Shown here one piece after another: positions 24,080 through 34,315 of a stretch of 64,000 nt of DNA (position 1 is its first letter; each line of letters begins with the position of its first letter). The DNA comes from Gnetum montanum (taxonomy: Eukaryota > Streptophyta > Gnetopsida > Gnetales > Gnetaceae). The notes below the pieces were generated by a model, which saw nothing but the letters and a program-made list of their open reading frames with translations, was not told the DNA's origin and searched no databases. The stretch lies in NCBI GenBank assembly GCA_015680685.1, contig MNCI01017521.1, positions 19,725 through 83,724 on the forward strand, given 5' to 3'. The translations under genes were made by a program, and so were the position numbers.

Positions 24080-24840
24080 CCGACTATATGTTGTATGCTG
24101 TAGACTTTGTCTACGCTGCTCAGCCTTTACGTTGTATGCTATAAGCTTTGTTTACATGCTGACACGACTATGCGTTGTATGCTAGTAGACTCTGTCTACG
24201 CTGCTCAGTATACATGTATGTTGTACGCTATAGACTCTGTCTACATTGCTCAGTATACCTGTACGTTGTACCAAGTAGACTCTGTCTATGCTGTACGCTG
24301 TAGACTCTCTCTATGCTGCTCAGTATACCTGTACGCTGTACGCAGTAGACTCTGTCTACGTTGCTTAGCATACCTTTACGCTATACGTTGTAGACTCTGT
24401 CTACACTGCTCAGTATACCTATATGTTGTACGCTGTAGACTCTATCTACGCTGCTCAGTATACTTATATGTTGTATGCTATAGACTCTCTCTATGCTGCT
24501 CAGTATACTTGTACGCTATACCCAGTAGACTTTGTCTACGCTGCTCAGTATACCTGTATGCTGTATGCCGTAGACTTTCTCTATGCTACTCAGTATACCT
24601 GTACGCTGTACCTAGTAGAATATGTCTACGCTGCTCAGTATACCTGTACGTTGTATGCTGTAGACTCTCTCTACGTTGCTCAGTATACCTGTACGTTGTA
24701 CGCAGTAGACTCTGTCTATGCTGCACAACATACCTTTATGCTGTACGCTGTAGACTCTCTCTACACTGCTCAGTATACTTGTACGCCGTATGCTGTAGAC
24801 TCTCTCTACGCTGTATGCTGCAAACTTAAGTATACACTCT
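24080..24840 (+). repeat. Leader minisatellite of element A, 45-bp unit
   Basis: About 16 degenerate copies of a 45-bp unit with core GTAGACTCTGTCTACGCTGC and CAGTATACCTGTACG. Because 45 is a multiple of three, long repetitive ORFs appear (24107-24829 in one frame, 24423-24842 in another, 24612-24860 on the other strand). They have 15-residue periodicity (LYAVDSLYAAQYTCT) and are not genes. It occupies the PBS-gag leader, as does the TACGC-rich stretch in element B (40500-41270). Confidence 0.85.
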
Positions 24841-24857
24841 GATAAGTATACTAACTT

Positions 24858-24862
24858 CATAT
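24858..24862. repeat. Target-site duplication of element B, left copy
   Basis: CATAT immediately outside B's LTR terminus TGTATCACCC. The identical CATAT lies at 42666-42670. Confidence 0.88.
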
Positions 24863-25433
24863 TGTATCACCCGAAATTGTCGGTCTCCGGCTGGAAGGGA
24901 AAACAGAGGCCGTGGGATCGTAGGACGCGTACAGAAGACCCTGCCTTCGCCTGAGGGTGAGCTGGAATGCAACGGAGGCAGAGTACCTTGGGTGGTCTAC
25001 ACTCAGATCAGACAAGGATTTCCCCGCGTGTATGCAAAATGCTATACGCTGGGTTATGCGTAAACAGCGTGCAGGCGTAAACATCGAAAATAGCGTAAAA
25101 CGTAAACGGATGCAAACGAAGCGTGGGTGAGGCGTGGGTCAAATTGACGTAAAACTGTAAAATAACTTGCAGCAAATGAAACGATGGAATTATAGAGTCA
25201 GAGTACAGTGCACTGGTCTAACGCAGTTGTGGGAACACAAGGCTGACGAAAAGCCTCGGCGTACACGGAGGTGACTCGGTCGGTTTGCAGGGCGAGCGGA
25301 GCATAAGAGACTCGATGCGCGGCGTGCAGGGCTTCCCAGCGTAAGAAGGTTTTCTGCCCTTTTGCGCAGTGTAAATGTTCTCTGGTGTCCTCCGGGATTT
25401 TGCCAACCGTCTGAATGAAGTGGAAAAATTGGG

Positions 25434-25446
25434 GTTTTATATAGGT
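25434..25446 (-). promoter_or_regulatory. TATA box in B's 3' LTR
   Basis: The minus strand reads CTATATAAAA. It lies directly downstream of the U3 palindrome array; B's other LTR has TGTATAAAAC at 41891-41900. Confidence 0.6.
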
Positions 25447-25544
25447 TGTTACGCTAGACTCGGGATAGGAGACACATGGCGCGTTGACCGGGTGCATACA
25501 TTTTACAAATATACAAAATGTTACAACTGCTTGGTGTATACATT

Positions 25545-25745
25545 GGGCGTATATGCTAGTGAATATTGGGCGTACACGCCGGGCGTATACGCTGAAGGAT
25601 GCTGGTCGTACACGCTGGGCGTATACGCTGATGCATGCTGGGCATACACGCCGGGCGTATACGCTGATGGATGCTGGGCGTACATGACTGGCGCATACGC
25701 CGATGGATGCTGGGCGTACACGACGGGCGCATATGCCGAAGGATG
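25545..25745. repeat. 36-bp minisatellite in U3 of B's 3' LTR
   Basis: About five units with core GGGCGTATACGCTGATGGATG. Each unit contains the perfect palindrome GCGTATACGC. The 5' LTR of the same element has about eight units (42060-42350), which accounts for part of the LTR length difference. Confidence 0.85.
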
Positions 25746-26062
25746 CCACTTGCTTCAATTCTTGCTCTTCGATGTTATCTTCATGCTGTCATTGGAGATC
25801 CTGTCGTCAAGCGTGTGCATCTGCAGTGCCTGGGCGTGTACGCCGAAGAGCCAAACGTATACGCTGGGATACTGGGCGTATATGCTGTCTGCTGGGCGTA
25901 TACGCTGTGTGTGATCTTGGCGTATACGCTGGAGTGTATACGCTGGCACCATATACTTAGCAGAAACTAAGTGTTGTGATCATGCAGCCGGCGTCGTTCG
26001 TGAGTTCCAGGGTCTTGTTTGGGGTCGGACAAGTACTAAGCTCTGAATTTTATGGTGTTTCA

Positions 26063-27060
26063 TTGGCCCCTCTTTGTTGACGCTTGGAGGAATCGACCCA
26101 AGAGGCGTCGACAAAGAAGTGCAAAATACCACAAGCAACTCGATAGAAACATTATCTGTTGCCACTTGGATGAGACATCATCGCACCGTGTTCAGTAGTA
26201 CAGAGGATTGGGAAAGGGGAATTTTGTATCCGGGAGGTCAGGGAGATTGTAGGGATTGATGGTCGGTCCAGGGGATTAGTTAGGAGGAAAGGGGATGCTC
26301 TGATGTGAGGCATGCCGATCATTGTCAATAGCCATTGTTTAGCAGACTCGGAGTTTAGACATGCGGGGTGTGTTTTTGGCGGAACAAGGCTCTTGGTTAG
26401 TGTGCAAGAGAACTTGTTGACGGGACCAAATCTACAGGAAGTTGTGTCGCATTCCTTGGGAGAACAGGGCCCATGTTTAGTGTTCAGGGGAACCTGTTGG
26501 CGGGGAGCCACAAAGCCATGAGACTGGATGCTTTTTGACCATTTTGGATACGAGTACTTGGTTTTGAGACGACTGCCTTCCCGCCTGGGGCTTACATGGA
26601 AAGTTCCCTGGGTCTTACTTGGTTTTTTTTTGACGTAAAACTTTGCTCTGTTTGTGTACTCATGTGCAGGTGTTGTACTGTGTGGCGTATCGTAGCGTGC
26701 AACAGCGTGCTCAATGTTTTGAATGTACTAGGTGTGTCAAGAGTGTAGTTGAATGGAAACTGGGGAATGAATGGGGATGTACTAGTGAATTGTTTGATTT
26801 AGTCTTGCTAGGTACGCTGCGAACATTGTCTTATCTTGCTGCTTACGACGAAGTGCATCTTTGTACGAAACTTCCGGGTGTCATCCTGCAAACGTAACGC
26901 CAAGGAGATAAGAAAACCGTGAGCGAATAGACGAGCTTAGACTTACATGGCGGCTGATGGCACAGAGGTGCTGTAGAGCGGCAGGTACTGTATGCAGACG
27001 AAAGCAGTACTGAAGATGGCAGCTGATAGCAAGTGGTGCAATGAAGTGAGCGATGAATGA
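26063..27060 (-). other. 3' untranslated region and polypurine tract of element B
   Basis: The minus strand ends AAAGAGGGGCCAA at 26063-26076, directly before the LTR's TGAAACACC: the polypurine tract. The rest has no supported gene. Its sequence from 26310 to 26500 (AACAATGGCTATTGACAA, CACTAAACA, CCCTGTTC blocks) matches element A at 63640-63810. That match shows the two are homologous and that A's 3' LTR lies just past the window. Confidence 0.75.
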
Positions 27061-27089
27061 GCATGGCGGCGGAGTGAGGTGCCGGCTGT

Positions 27090-27348
27090 GAACTTGCTAG
27101 TTTATAGTCTTGGCGGACTGTACGTTGCCAGTTCTTAGTCTTAGTGGACTATGAAGAGGCAAGCTAGTTTATAGTCTTGGTGGACCCTGATGGTTGTAAC
27201 GGCGACAATTTACTGTCATGCTGGACGGATGGTAGTTTATTTGTCATTGCGGACACTGTGGTATTAGTTTTAAGTAATAATCCAGGACTGTTCTGTGGTA
27301 TCAGTTTATAGTCATAATCCAAGACTTGTCACGTACTTGAGTTTATGT
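27090..27348 (-). repeat. Intermodular repeat zone downstream of integrase (B)
   Basis: About seven degenerate units with core TAGTTTATAGTC followed a few bases later by GGAC. The same core recurs at 30780-30910 and 36180-36530 in B; element A has related arrays at matching places. Confidence 0.7.
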
Positions 27349-28490
27349 TCAGACATAGAACGGTTTTAGGTACAAATGATTTGTCGGATTAACAAGCTCG
27401 TTCCCTTCCATGTCAGCCAGCTTGAATGCACCATTGTCGAATGCTTTGATGACCATGTAAGGCCCTTCCCAGTTGGCTCAGAATTTGTCCGGGTGTTCCT
27501 GAACAGCTTTGAGTACGAGATCACCTTCGTGGATTGGGCGTCTGTTGATGTCATGCCGATGTCGCTGTCGTTGTTGCTTTTGGTACCATTCAATCTGATC
27601 GAGCGCGCGTACACGTTCTTCTTCCACCGAGTCAAGGTTAATGAGACATAGCTCATTGTTTTGACCATCGTCGAGGAGTCCGGAGAGTGTGATCCTTAAA
27701 GATGGTACCTACAATTCTAAAGGTAAAACAGCTTCTGAACCGTAAACAAGACTGTACGGAGTTTTACCTGTTGACATCCGGTGGGTAGTGCGGTAAGCCC
27801 ATAATGCATATAGTAATTTCTCGTGCCACTTCCTTTTGCTTTGGGTTAGCATTTTCTTAAGTATCGTGATGACCGTCTTATTGGTTGCTTCTGCTTGCCC
27901 ATTGCTTTGAGGATAGTAAGGAGAGGAGAACGAGTGTTTGATCCCCAGATCGTCGCAAAAGGTTTTTGTTTCAGCACTACTAAATTGCGGCCCGTTGTCA
28001 GTAATAATTGTCAAAGGGATGCCAAAGCGGGTTACAATGTTTTCTAGGATAAAGTTGCACACGTGTTTAGAAGTCGTTTTCCGAAGGGGAGCCGCTTCTA
28101 CCCACTTCGTGAAATATTCAGTAGCGTTTATGATGAAACTGTGCCCTGTAGAAGATGAGGGTGTTATCGGGCCGATAAGGTCCAATCCCCACTTCTGAAA
28201 AGGCCATGTTATTTGTGCTGTGTGTAATTCGTTTGGCGGTACATGTATTAGGTTACTATGTTTTTGAAAAATGTTACATGTTTTGACCTTGGAGGAGCAG
28301 TCGTATTCCATGTATGGCCAATAATAGCCTAAGCGTCTTATTTTCGTGGCCATGGCTTTTGGTGCTATGTGTCCTCCACATAGTCCCTCATGTACCTGAT
28401 CAACGATTGTTTGGGCGTCAGTACTAGTGATGCACGTTAGCAATATGCCTTCATAGGATCTACGACATAGCGTGTCCCCTACCAGGGTAT
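27349..28490 (-). pseudogene. Integrase of element B
   Basis: The main frame is 28443-27709, and a frameshift near 27700 continues it to TGA at 27349. Counting from 28443, the zinc-binding region has His18, His25 and Cys56, but the last Cys position (59) is Phe. The catalytic triad is intact: Asp88 (WGLDLIGPI), Asp149 (IITDNGPQF) and Glu185 (NGQAEATNK), the last pair separated by 35 residues. The C-terminal part (WEGPYMV, then DNGAFKLADMEG and NHLYLKPFYV) is the GPY/F-type tail of gypsy integrases. It would insert the cDNA into the chromosome. The zinc Cys is also missing in element A (Tyr), so this is an inherited feature. Confidence 0.9.
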
Positions 28491-28506
28491 ATTGCTTAGA
28501 ACGTTT

Positions 28507-29718
28507 TCATACGGCGTCCTTTTGCGCATTTGTTAGATGGCGTGGTGCTTCACCACGTAGAAGGTATTCTTTTATGTCATCATACCATTCTATCGCGTGT
28601 GTTGTACTAACAGATGCGATTGGCAATGTTTCGGAGGTTATTGGTTCATCGCACCTGATTACGGATCTTGGCAAGGCATGGAACATGTCGGGCGCTATAT
28701 TTAGCACTAGTGTGGCTAACGTGTCTGCAATGGTGTTATCATTTCGAGAGACGTGTTGCACATCAATGTTTTCAAATTGTTTCATTAAATGTTTCGCCAA
28801 GTCACAGTATGGTTGTAGATGTTGGGCTTTGCATGTGTAAATGTCTGTAACTTGGTTTACAACCAATTGCGAATCCCCTCTGACTATGAGCCGTGTGATT
28901 TCTGAAGCTAGTGCTATCGCAAGACCTCTAAGGAGACCTTCGTACTCTGCTATGTTGTTAGTACAGTGAAAATTGAAGTGATGGGCAAAGGGTCGGATCT
29001 CCCCGGAGGGATAAGTGATGACAGCGGCCGCACTTCCTCCTCGAGAGGTGGATGCTCCATCGAAGTTTAAAATGGCATCGTAGTCATCAGGCACCGTGTC
29101 TATTGTGCTTATACTTTCATCCGGGAATTCAGGCTCTATGGTTGTTTGGTCATGCGTTGGTGATGCGGCCATTTGATTTGCTATGGCTTGGCCTTTAACT
29201 GATGATTGTGTTACATAGTACAGGTCAAACTCAGCGATCATGGCTTTCCATCCAGCTATTCGGCTCATTTCGTATATGTTTCCTGTTATGGCTCTCAGTA
29301 TATTGTCCTTACCGATTACGTGAACTTGATTACGGAAGAGGTAATGTCGCCATTTTCTTAGAGAAAAGACCAAAGCTAAGCATGACCTCTCCACGTTGTT
29401 GTATTTCTTTTCATGGGCAACTAAAGCGTGGCTCAAGTAGTATACAGGGACTTCAGTTCCATCATCTCGTTTTTGGCAGAGCATAGACGCGATGGACGAT
29501 TCTGAAGTGGCAAGGTAGATGTAAAAGGGTTTGTTGTTTTGGGGTGGGTAAACCGTAGGCAGTCGGGCAAGTGATGTTTTGATATTTTTGAAGGCTTCCT
29601 GGCACTACGGAGTCCATTCGAAATGGATGTTTTTACGCAACAGGTGGTTCATAGGTTTTAGTTTGTCTGTTAAATTTTCTACGAAACGCCTGATGAACTG
29701 CAATCTACCTTGTAGACC
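28507..29718 (-). pseudogene. Tandem RNase H domains of element B pol
   Basis: The gypsy RNase H (YYLSHALVAHEKKYNNVERS, LVFSLRKWRHYLF, then a connection) is followed by a second RNase H from about residue 140 of the 28507-29484 frame: ILNFDGASTSRGGSAAAVIT, NNIAEYEGLLRGLAIAL, LIVRGDSQLVVNQV and NDNTIADTLATL, with Asp, Glu, Asp, Asp catalytic positions. A second, plant/archaeal-type RNase H between the first and the integrase is the hallmark of the Tat lineage. The frame then joins integrase (EYLLRGEAPRHLTNAQKDAV). Stops near 28507 and 29606 interrupt it. Confidence 0.9.
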
Positions 29719-30692
29719 TCAAAGTTCGGTAAGGTTACTGGGTGGTTTCACGTTGGTAATGGCCTTGACCTTATCAGGGTCCACTCGTATCCCTGCTTCA
29801 GAGGCTATGAATCTGAGCATCTTGCCTGTTTTGACACAGAAGACGCATTTTTTGGGGTTAAGCCTTAGCTCATATTTTAGACAACGTTTTAAGACTAAGT
29901 CGAGGTCTTGTACGTGTTGTTCGATCGTTTTTGACTTAACCACGATGTCATCTACATAATCGTTGAGTGATTGTAACATATAATCACTAAAGATAAATGT
30001 CATGGCTCTTTGATAAGTGGCCCCAGTGTTCTTGAGACCAAAGGGCATCATTGTGTAAACAAAAGTTCCCCATGGGGTCATGAAGGTTGTTCGAAGTTGA
30101 TGTTCAGGGTTGATGCGTATCTGGTTGTATCTAGAAAAATCATCCATAAAAGATAGTAAGGCATGTCCGGCAGTCGAGTTAACGAGTTGATCGATGTTGG
30201 GCAAGGGAAAGTTGTCTTTTATGGTTGCTACGTTTAGATCTCGGAAGTCGATGCATAAGCGAATGCTTCCGTTTTTCTTCGGGACGATGACCATGTTGGA
30301 TACCCATTCGGNNNNNNNNNNNNNNNNNNNNNNNNNNNNNNNNNNNNNNNNNNNNNNNNNNNNNNNNNNNNNNNNNNNNNNNNNNNNNNNNNNNNNNNNN
30401 NNNNNNNNNNNNNNNNNNNNNNNNNNNNNNNNNNNNNNNNNNNNNNNNNNNNNNNNNNNNNNNNNNNNNNNNNNNNNNNNNNNNNNNNNNNNNNNNNNNN
30501 NNNNNNNNNNNNNNNNNNNNNNNNNNNNNNNNNNNNNNNNNNNNNNNNNNNNNNNNNNNNNNNNNNNNNNNNNNNNNTCCATTAGTTGACTTGAGTTGAT
30601 GAAGTTTATGTCAAAGTCCCGTGTAATGGTGCCGTATGGTCCGTCGATGGTTAACGGTGCAGTTAAGCGTTGGCAGTCCATTGAGCTCATCC
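29719..30692 (-). pseudogene. Reverse transcriptase of element B (with a 266-base assembly gap)
   Basis: The exon starts at splice acceptor 30693/30692 with SSMDCQRLTAPLTIDGPYGT. After the gap come WVSNMVIVPKKNGSIRLCID, FRDLNVATIKDNFPLP, FMDDFSRYNQIRINPEH, TTFMTPWGTFVYTMMPFGLK and the catalytic NDYVDDIVVKSK box, then the thumb (LNPKKCVFCVKTGKML). There is no usable ATG at the start: the frame opens at a TTG inside the acceptor sequence. This supports expression through splicing from an upstream gag-protease exon. The start, lacking an ATG, is conserved in element A (51841). Confidence 0.88.
30312..30577. other. Assembly gap (266 N) inside B's reverse transcriptase
   Basis: Run of N. By comparison with element A (51950-52350) the missing part covers the RT linker before block WVSNMV. 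Confidence 0.99.
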
Positions 30693-30704
30693 CTGCCAAT
30701 AAAC
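30690..30704 (-). promoter_or_regulatory. Candidate 3' splice site before pol (B)
   Basis: The minus strand reads TTTATTGGCAG then GGATGAG, with the exon beginning at 30692. Element A has the same TTTTATTGGCAG at 51829-51840. The matching donor was not located. Confidence 0.5.
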
Positions 30705-30779
30705 CGAGAGTTACATGAGCAAAGGGATTATTCTATGTCTTTTGACGATTTTAGACTATGTGTACGTGTATAACGGTGG

Positions 30780-30910
30780 ATTATCATCACACCTGGACGT
30801 ATGGCAGTTTTATGCCTTACCGGGCAGTGAGCGGCAATTTAAGGCCATATCGGGCCAATGTTGGGTGAGGAAATGGCAGTTTAAGGCCGTACTGGGCCGA
30901 TGGCTATTTA
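30780..30910 (-). repeat. Intermodular repeat zone between antisense gene and pol (B)
   Basis: Three degenerate units of GGCAGTTTAAGGCC followed by GGGCC. The matching zone in element A has expanded into a regular 30-bp minisatellite (51525-51735). Confidence 0.7.
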
Positions 30911-31082
30911 AACTAGTGTAAAACGGTGTCCGCGAAGGAACCAGGACGTAATAATCCCTGTTTTTCAAATAATTTTTCATTAAATTTTATCATTTTAGAC
31001 AAGTTCTGGAGAAAAATAGGCAGAAAAGGCAAAAACGAGGCGACGGCGGTGTAAGCGACGGTAGCGTCAGCGTCATCGGGTG

Positions 31083-31092
31083 CTATATAAAG
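31083..31092 (+). promoter_or_regulatory. TATA box of the antisense gene in element B
   Basis: CTATATAAAG, 240 bases before the exon 1 ATG. Element A has CTATATATAG (51264-51273, minus strand) at 221 bases. The leader between TATA and ATG is rich in AGCGTAA/TACGCT motifs in both copies. Confidence 0.65.
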
Positions 31093-31462
31093 GGAAGTGG
31101 GGTCCATTTGTTTTCTGTTTTGAAAGCGACAGTGTAGAGCGTAACCCGAGAGAGCGTAAGAGTAAGCGTGCAATTGCCAAAGCGTAAGCGTAAACCACCA
31201 TACCCTAGCGTAAGCGTAACCCTGGAATCTGAGTGTAGACGCCGAAGGTTGTACCTAGCGTAGAAGGCGAGGCTTCCTAATGCCAGCGTATAGTTAGCGT
31301 GAACGCGGATCACTAGCGGAGACGCTCTAAAATGGGCAAGGGCAAGGAAGTGAAGGGCTAGGGGCGAAAGGGCCTTGATCTAACTTTCGCCGAGGAAATG
31401 GAGGCCATGCTGCAGGGCCTGCCTAGGCCGAAGATACCGGCGTGGTCCGTGACGTCCTAGAG

Positions 31463-32391
31463 GTAAGCCTTGATCCCTGCTTCTGTTTTTTGTTTGTGCT
31501 TTTTAGCGTAGACAAGCCCGGCGTATACGCCAAGCGTAATAGGTTTACGAGGGTTTTCCGCGTAGCGTAATTTGTGCAGCGTAGACAGTGTTCAATCCTG
31601 GCATAATCATTTGTTTCGCGTTGTTTTAGCGTAAAAGTTTGTCGGCGTGTTTGTCCTCGGCGTAGGTTCTGTTTCTTGCGATGACATATACGCTGAGGGT
31701 TTGTTCGGCATATACGCCATACGCGTACAATTTTCGGCATACCGTTCTTTCTGGCGTAAACTGTTCACGCCGAACTCGAAATTGAGCTTATACGTCGAGG
31801 GTTTGCTCAGCGTATACGCCAGCGTAGATGGTGTCATCCGTTTTATTAGCGTCCTTTTGTTATTTAGCGTAACTGTGAAGCTTATAGACGTACTTGTACC
31901 AACGTAAATTATGTTTCGCGACGGCATGTACGCTAAGGGTTTCCCCAGCGTATACGCTGTACACGCCTGGTTTTTCGGCATACTAGTTCTCTTGACAGAC
32001 TGCGGATTCAGGCGTATACGCTGAGGGTTTCTTCAGCATATATGCTACGCATGAGGGATTTGGGTTTCAGCGTAGACGGATTTTTGTAGCGTATACGCTG
32101 TGTAAGTTCGTCCGACATATATGCTGTGTTCAGCGTGTACGCCAAGCTTGAATCATGCTAACTGCTGTCTAGTGGATACGCTGAGTTTAGCGTATACGCT
32201 GAGCGTGAATCATGGGCGTATACGCTGTGTACAACATATACGCTGGGTGTAAGTTGTGTTTTTCGTGCTGTAGAGTTGGCGTATACGTTGTGTATTCAGC
32301 ATATACGCTGGGCGTAAACAGTTAAATTTTTGATTTTCTCTACCGATTTAAGATGTAAACATTCGTTTTGTGACATTGCGATTGGTTGCAG
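31463..32391 (+). repeat. Intron 1 of the antisense gene: GCGTATACGC-rich
   Basis: Donor AGAG/GTAAGC at 31463, acceptor TTGCAG ending at 32391. The intron holds more than a dozen copies of AGCGTATACGCTG-type motifs (for example 31500-31540, 31800-31820, 31945-31960, 32180-32310) in both orientations. Intron 1 of element A's copy (50297-50912) is likewise packed with them. Confidence 0.8.
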
Positions 32392-33181
32392 GGACAGCAA
32401 ATGCTTTCTTATCGTGGTTGAACTCGTTGGGGTTCTGACATGGGCTGGCCGCGTTGAGGATGGCGATGCGCCCCCGAATCTATTCGTGGATAGCAAGGGG
32501 GTCTGGTTCAGGGAAGGTGCTGGCGAGTTTCTGGCTTTCTTGTTAACGAATTTTGAAGTGGCTATGTGGTCATTTTTTGACGAGGTGACCGCACGGAGTG
32601 TGGTCGATGCAATACTGCTGGGGGCCGCCAAAGGTGTCGTGGTCTTTATGGAAGACATTGACGAGGGGCCGTTTGTTGATGAGGATGATACTACCCACGG
32701 GCCCAAATCAACCTGCCCGTTAACGCGTTTGTGGGCATTGCTGCCACCGGGGTTAGATTACATCAACAATACATTATTTATAGTTGCCCGTGCACACACC
32801 TTGTTCCAGAATCCTCCTGGCACAGTGTACAGGATAACCAGGTAAGACCATTTGACTTTATTGCTTCATCGATCGTCGTTTGATGTTAGTTTTTGTTTTA
32901 ACATGCATTTATATGCAGGCCAAAGACCAACCCAGATGGGACTCTGATTGAGGATGAAGGGATAGCCCTCGCTTGCATCGCTCTGGAGGCCTTTATGACG
33001 GGCCCCACTCTTCGCAGGGCCGTACTGGCTCAAATGAAGGGTTCAATGGTTCGTTTTCATAATCAGTTTTCCAGGGCCTTTGCGATGTGTAAGGCTCGTG
33101 GGTGGCTCCATGAAGACTGGACAGATCAGGGGCCAATCTTTCCAGATAGCTTTGGCAGCACTTCTAGATTTGCCACTAACA
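32392..33181 (+). pseudogene. FCP1/NIF-like HAD domain (exons 2-3 of the antisense gene), catalytic residues lost
   Basis: The order of conserved blocks follows plant FCP1-like phosphatases: CFLIVVELVGVL where the catalytic DxDG/DxNG loop belongs, FREGAGEFLAFLLTNFEVAM then WSF (family: FLxFxxxxFxVxxWSS), STCPLTRLWALL, YINNTLFIVARAHTLFQNPP where the family has NTLLLDDSPxKALLNPP, and in exon 3 GIALACIALEAF where the family has GDLRVYLExLA. Both loop aspartates and the DD of the DDSP motif are replaced, so a phosphatase reaction is unlikely. The family normally dephosphorylates proteins such as the RNA polymerase II tail. Assignment is by motif order read by eye. Element A keeps only the start of exon 2. 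Confidence 0.68.
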
Positions 33182-33274
33182 GTGAGTAATAGCATGTATT
33201 AAATGCGTTAGTGGATTTGTTCAACTGTTCTGGGGTCAGGAGGTTGATGTGGTCGTTTTAACTTGCTTTAACAG

Positions 33275-34315
33275 TTGATGTACCTTCCGGTGGGGATCCC
33301 GTGACAACAGGCCGGACTGAGACAACTTTGTCAATGAAGTTCGGGAAGGTAGCAAAAGCGCAGAAATGGCTGCGCAAGCGTGCTCCGCCCGTCCTCACCC
33401 GTTACTTGGATGATGCAGGTCTCCTAGAACTTTTCATGACGCCAAGCCCTAATGTCTCAATTGGGGAGATGATAGGGATCGTGGACTCTTTCAATGAGTC
33501 TGTCTCTCAGTACAGCACTCAGATTAAGGGTGTCAAGGTGGTCTTTCATCTGTCGCTTGTATTCTTTTCTAACTTATTTGGCATGCCGGCAGATGGCCTA
33601 CCCGTAGTGTTGGACAGGTCTCACAAAGAGCTCCAAACGATCCGTGAACTGGAGTCCTAGCTTGGTGTGAAGAAAAGCACCAAGGGGTTCCCAACGCAGG
33701 GGAAGGCAAAGGTTGTTGAGGTGAATGAACTGTATCCCCTATTTCGAGCACGGGTGTTTCCCAAAACTCTTTCTCAGGTGCAGAGTTTTGGGGTGGAGGC
33801 GGTACGCATCATGCAGGCTATCTTAGAAACCGGCATGCGGTATAACTGGGCTCAGTTTTTGTTAGCGGGCATGCATAAGGAGATAGTGCGGTTGCGCTCA
33901 AACATCGAAGCACAATCGCACTTCACTTTCGCCTTCTTCGCCGGCTATCTTTACCGTTTTGCCGAGTTTCTTGTGGTGCGTGCGGACAACAAGTTTGTCC
34001 TACGGGATCAGGGTCAACTATCCTGCCCATGGGTCAAACACTTGTACGCAACCACCAAGTCGCAGGATGTCCCAAAAGGTATCGACGAGTCCATATCTAT
34101 TACCACAGGAGGATCATCTGGCGGTTCCATCCACACACGGGACAGTCTGGGGGTGGAGCCAGCGGATGTACCTTTAACCACCAGGCGAGCTGAGTGGGTT
34201 ATTAAAGAAACCATTGGCGAAGCCAAATCAAAGTTGAAAAGACCTAAACGCACCACGGAGGAAGTCGCTGAGATAAACCAGCCACGCGTGAAGCAGATAC
34301 GCTTCAAGATACCTG
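33275..34315 (+). pseudogene. Exon 4 of the antisense gene: large unrecognised domain
   Basis: 347 codons, conserved in full length in element A (50231-49191). Features: GGDPVTTGRTETTLSMKFGK, RYLDDAGLLELFMTPSPNVS, GVKVVFHLSLVFFSNLFGMP, then VEVNELYPLFRARVFPKTLS, RYNWAQFLLAGMHKEIVRLR and SHFTFAFFAGYLYRFAEFLV; the C-terminal 90 residues are Ser/Lys-rich. The V-x-F-H....FF..LFG.P stretch loosely recalls the plant transposon-associated domains found in extra ORFs of Athila and Tat elements, but I cannot assign a family. One nonsense codon (33658-33660) in B; element A has Trp there. Confidence 0.6.

Larger units (their letters stand above)
24863..26062 (-). repeat. 3' LTR of element B
   Basis: Bounded by TGTATCACCC (left) and GGTGTTTCA (right); 1200 bp. 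U3 contains the 36-bp GCGTATACGC minisatellite (about 25545-25745) and further single motifs to 25950; a TATA box lies at 25434-25446. Large frames in the repeat (25198-25758 minus, 25375-25914 plus) are repeat artefacts. Confidence 0.92.

Noticed and set aside
24107-24842. Long Tyr/Cys-rich ORFs (up to 240 codons)
   Set aside because: They follow a 45-bp tandem repeat whose period is a multiple of three, and appear in several frames and on the other strand.
23840-25035. Foldback or inverted-repeat transposon between the two opposed LTR ends
   Set aside because: Explained by element B inserted in opposite orientation into A near A's own 5' LTR, with a proper target duplication.
25198-25914. 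Overlapping ORFs on both strands in the LTR of B
   Set aside because: Products of the 36-bp palindromic minisatellite; 12-residue periodicity on both strands, no domain.
30194-30589. 131-codon plus-strand ORF in the RT region
   Set aside because: Antisense shadow of the reverse transcriptase and mostly N.
32296-32706. Ser/Thr-rich minus-strand ORF opposite exon 2
   Set aside because: The opposite strand has splice sites, motif order and homology to element A; this frame is its shadow.
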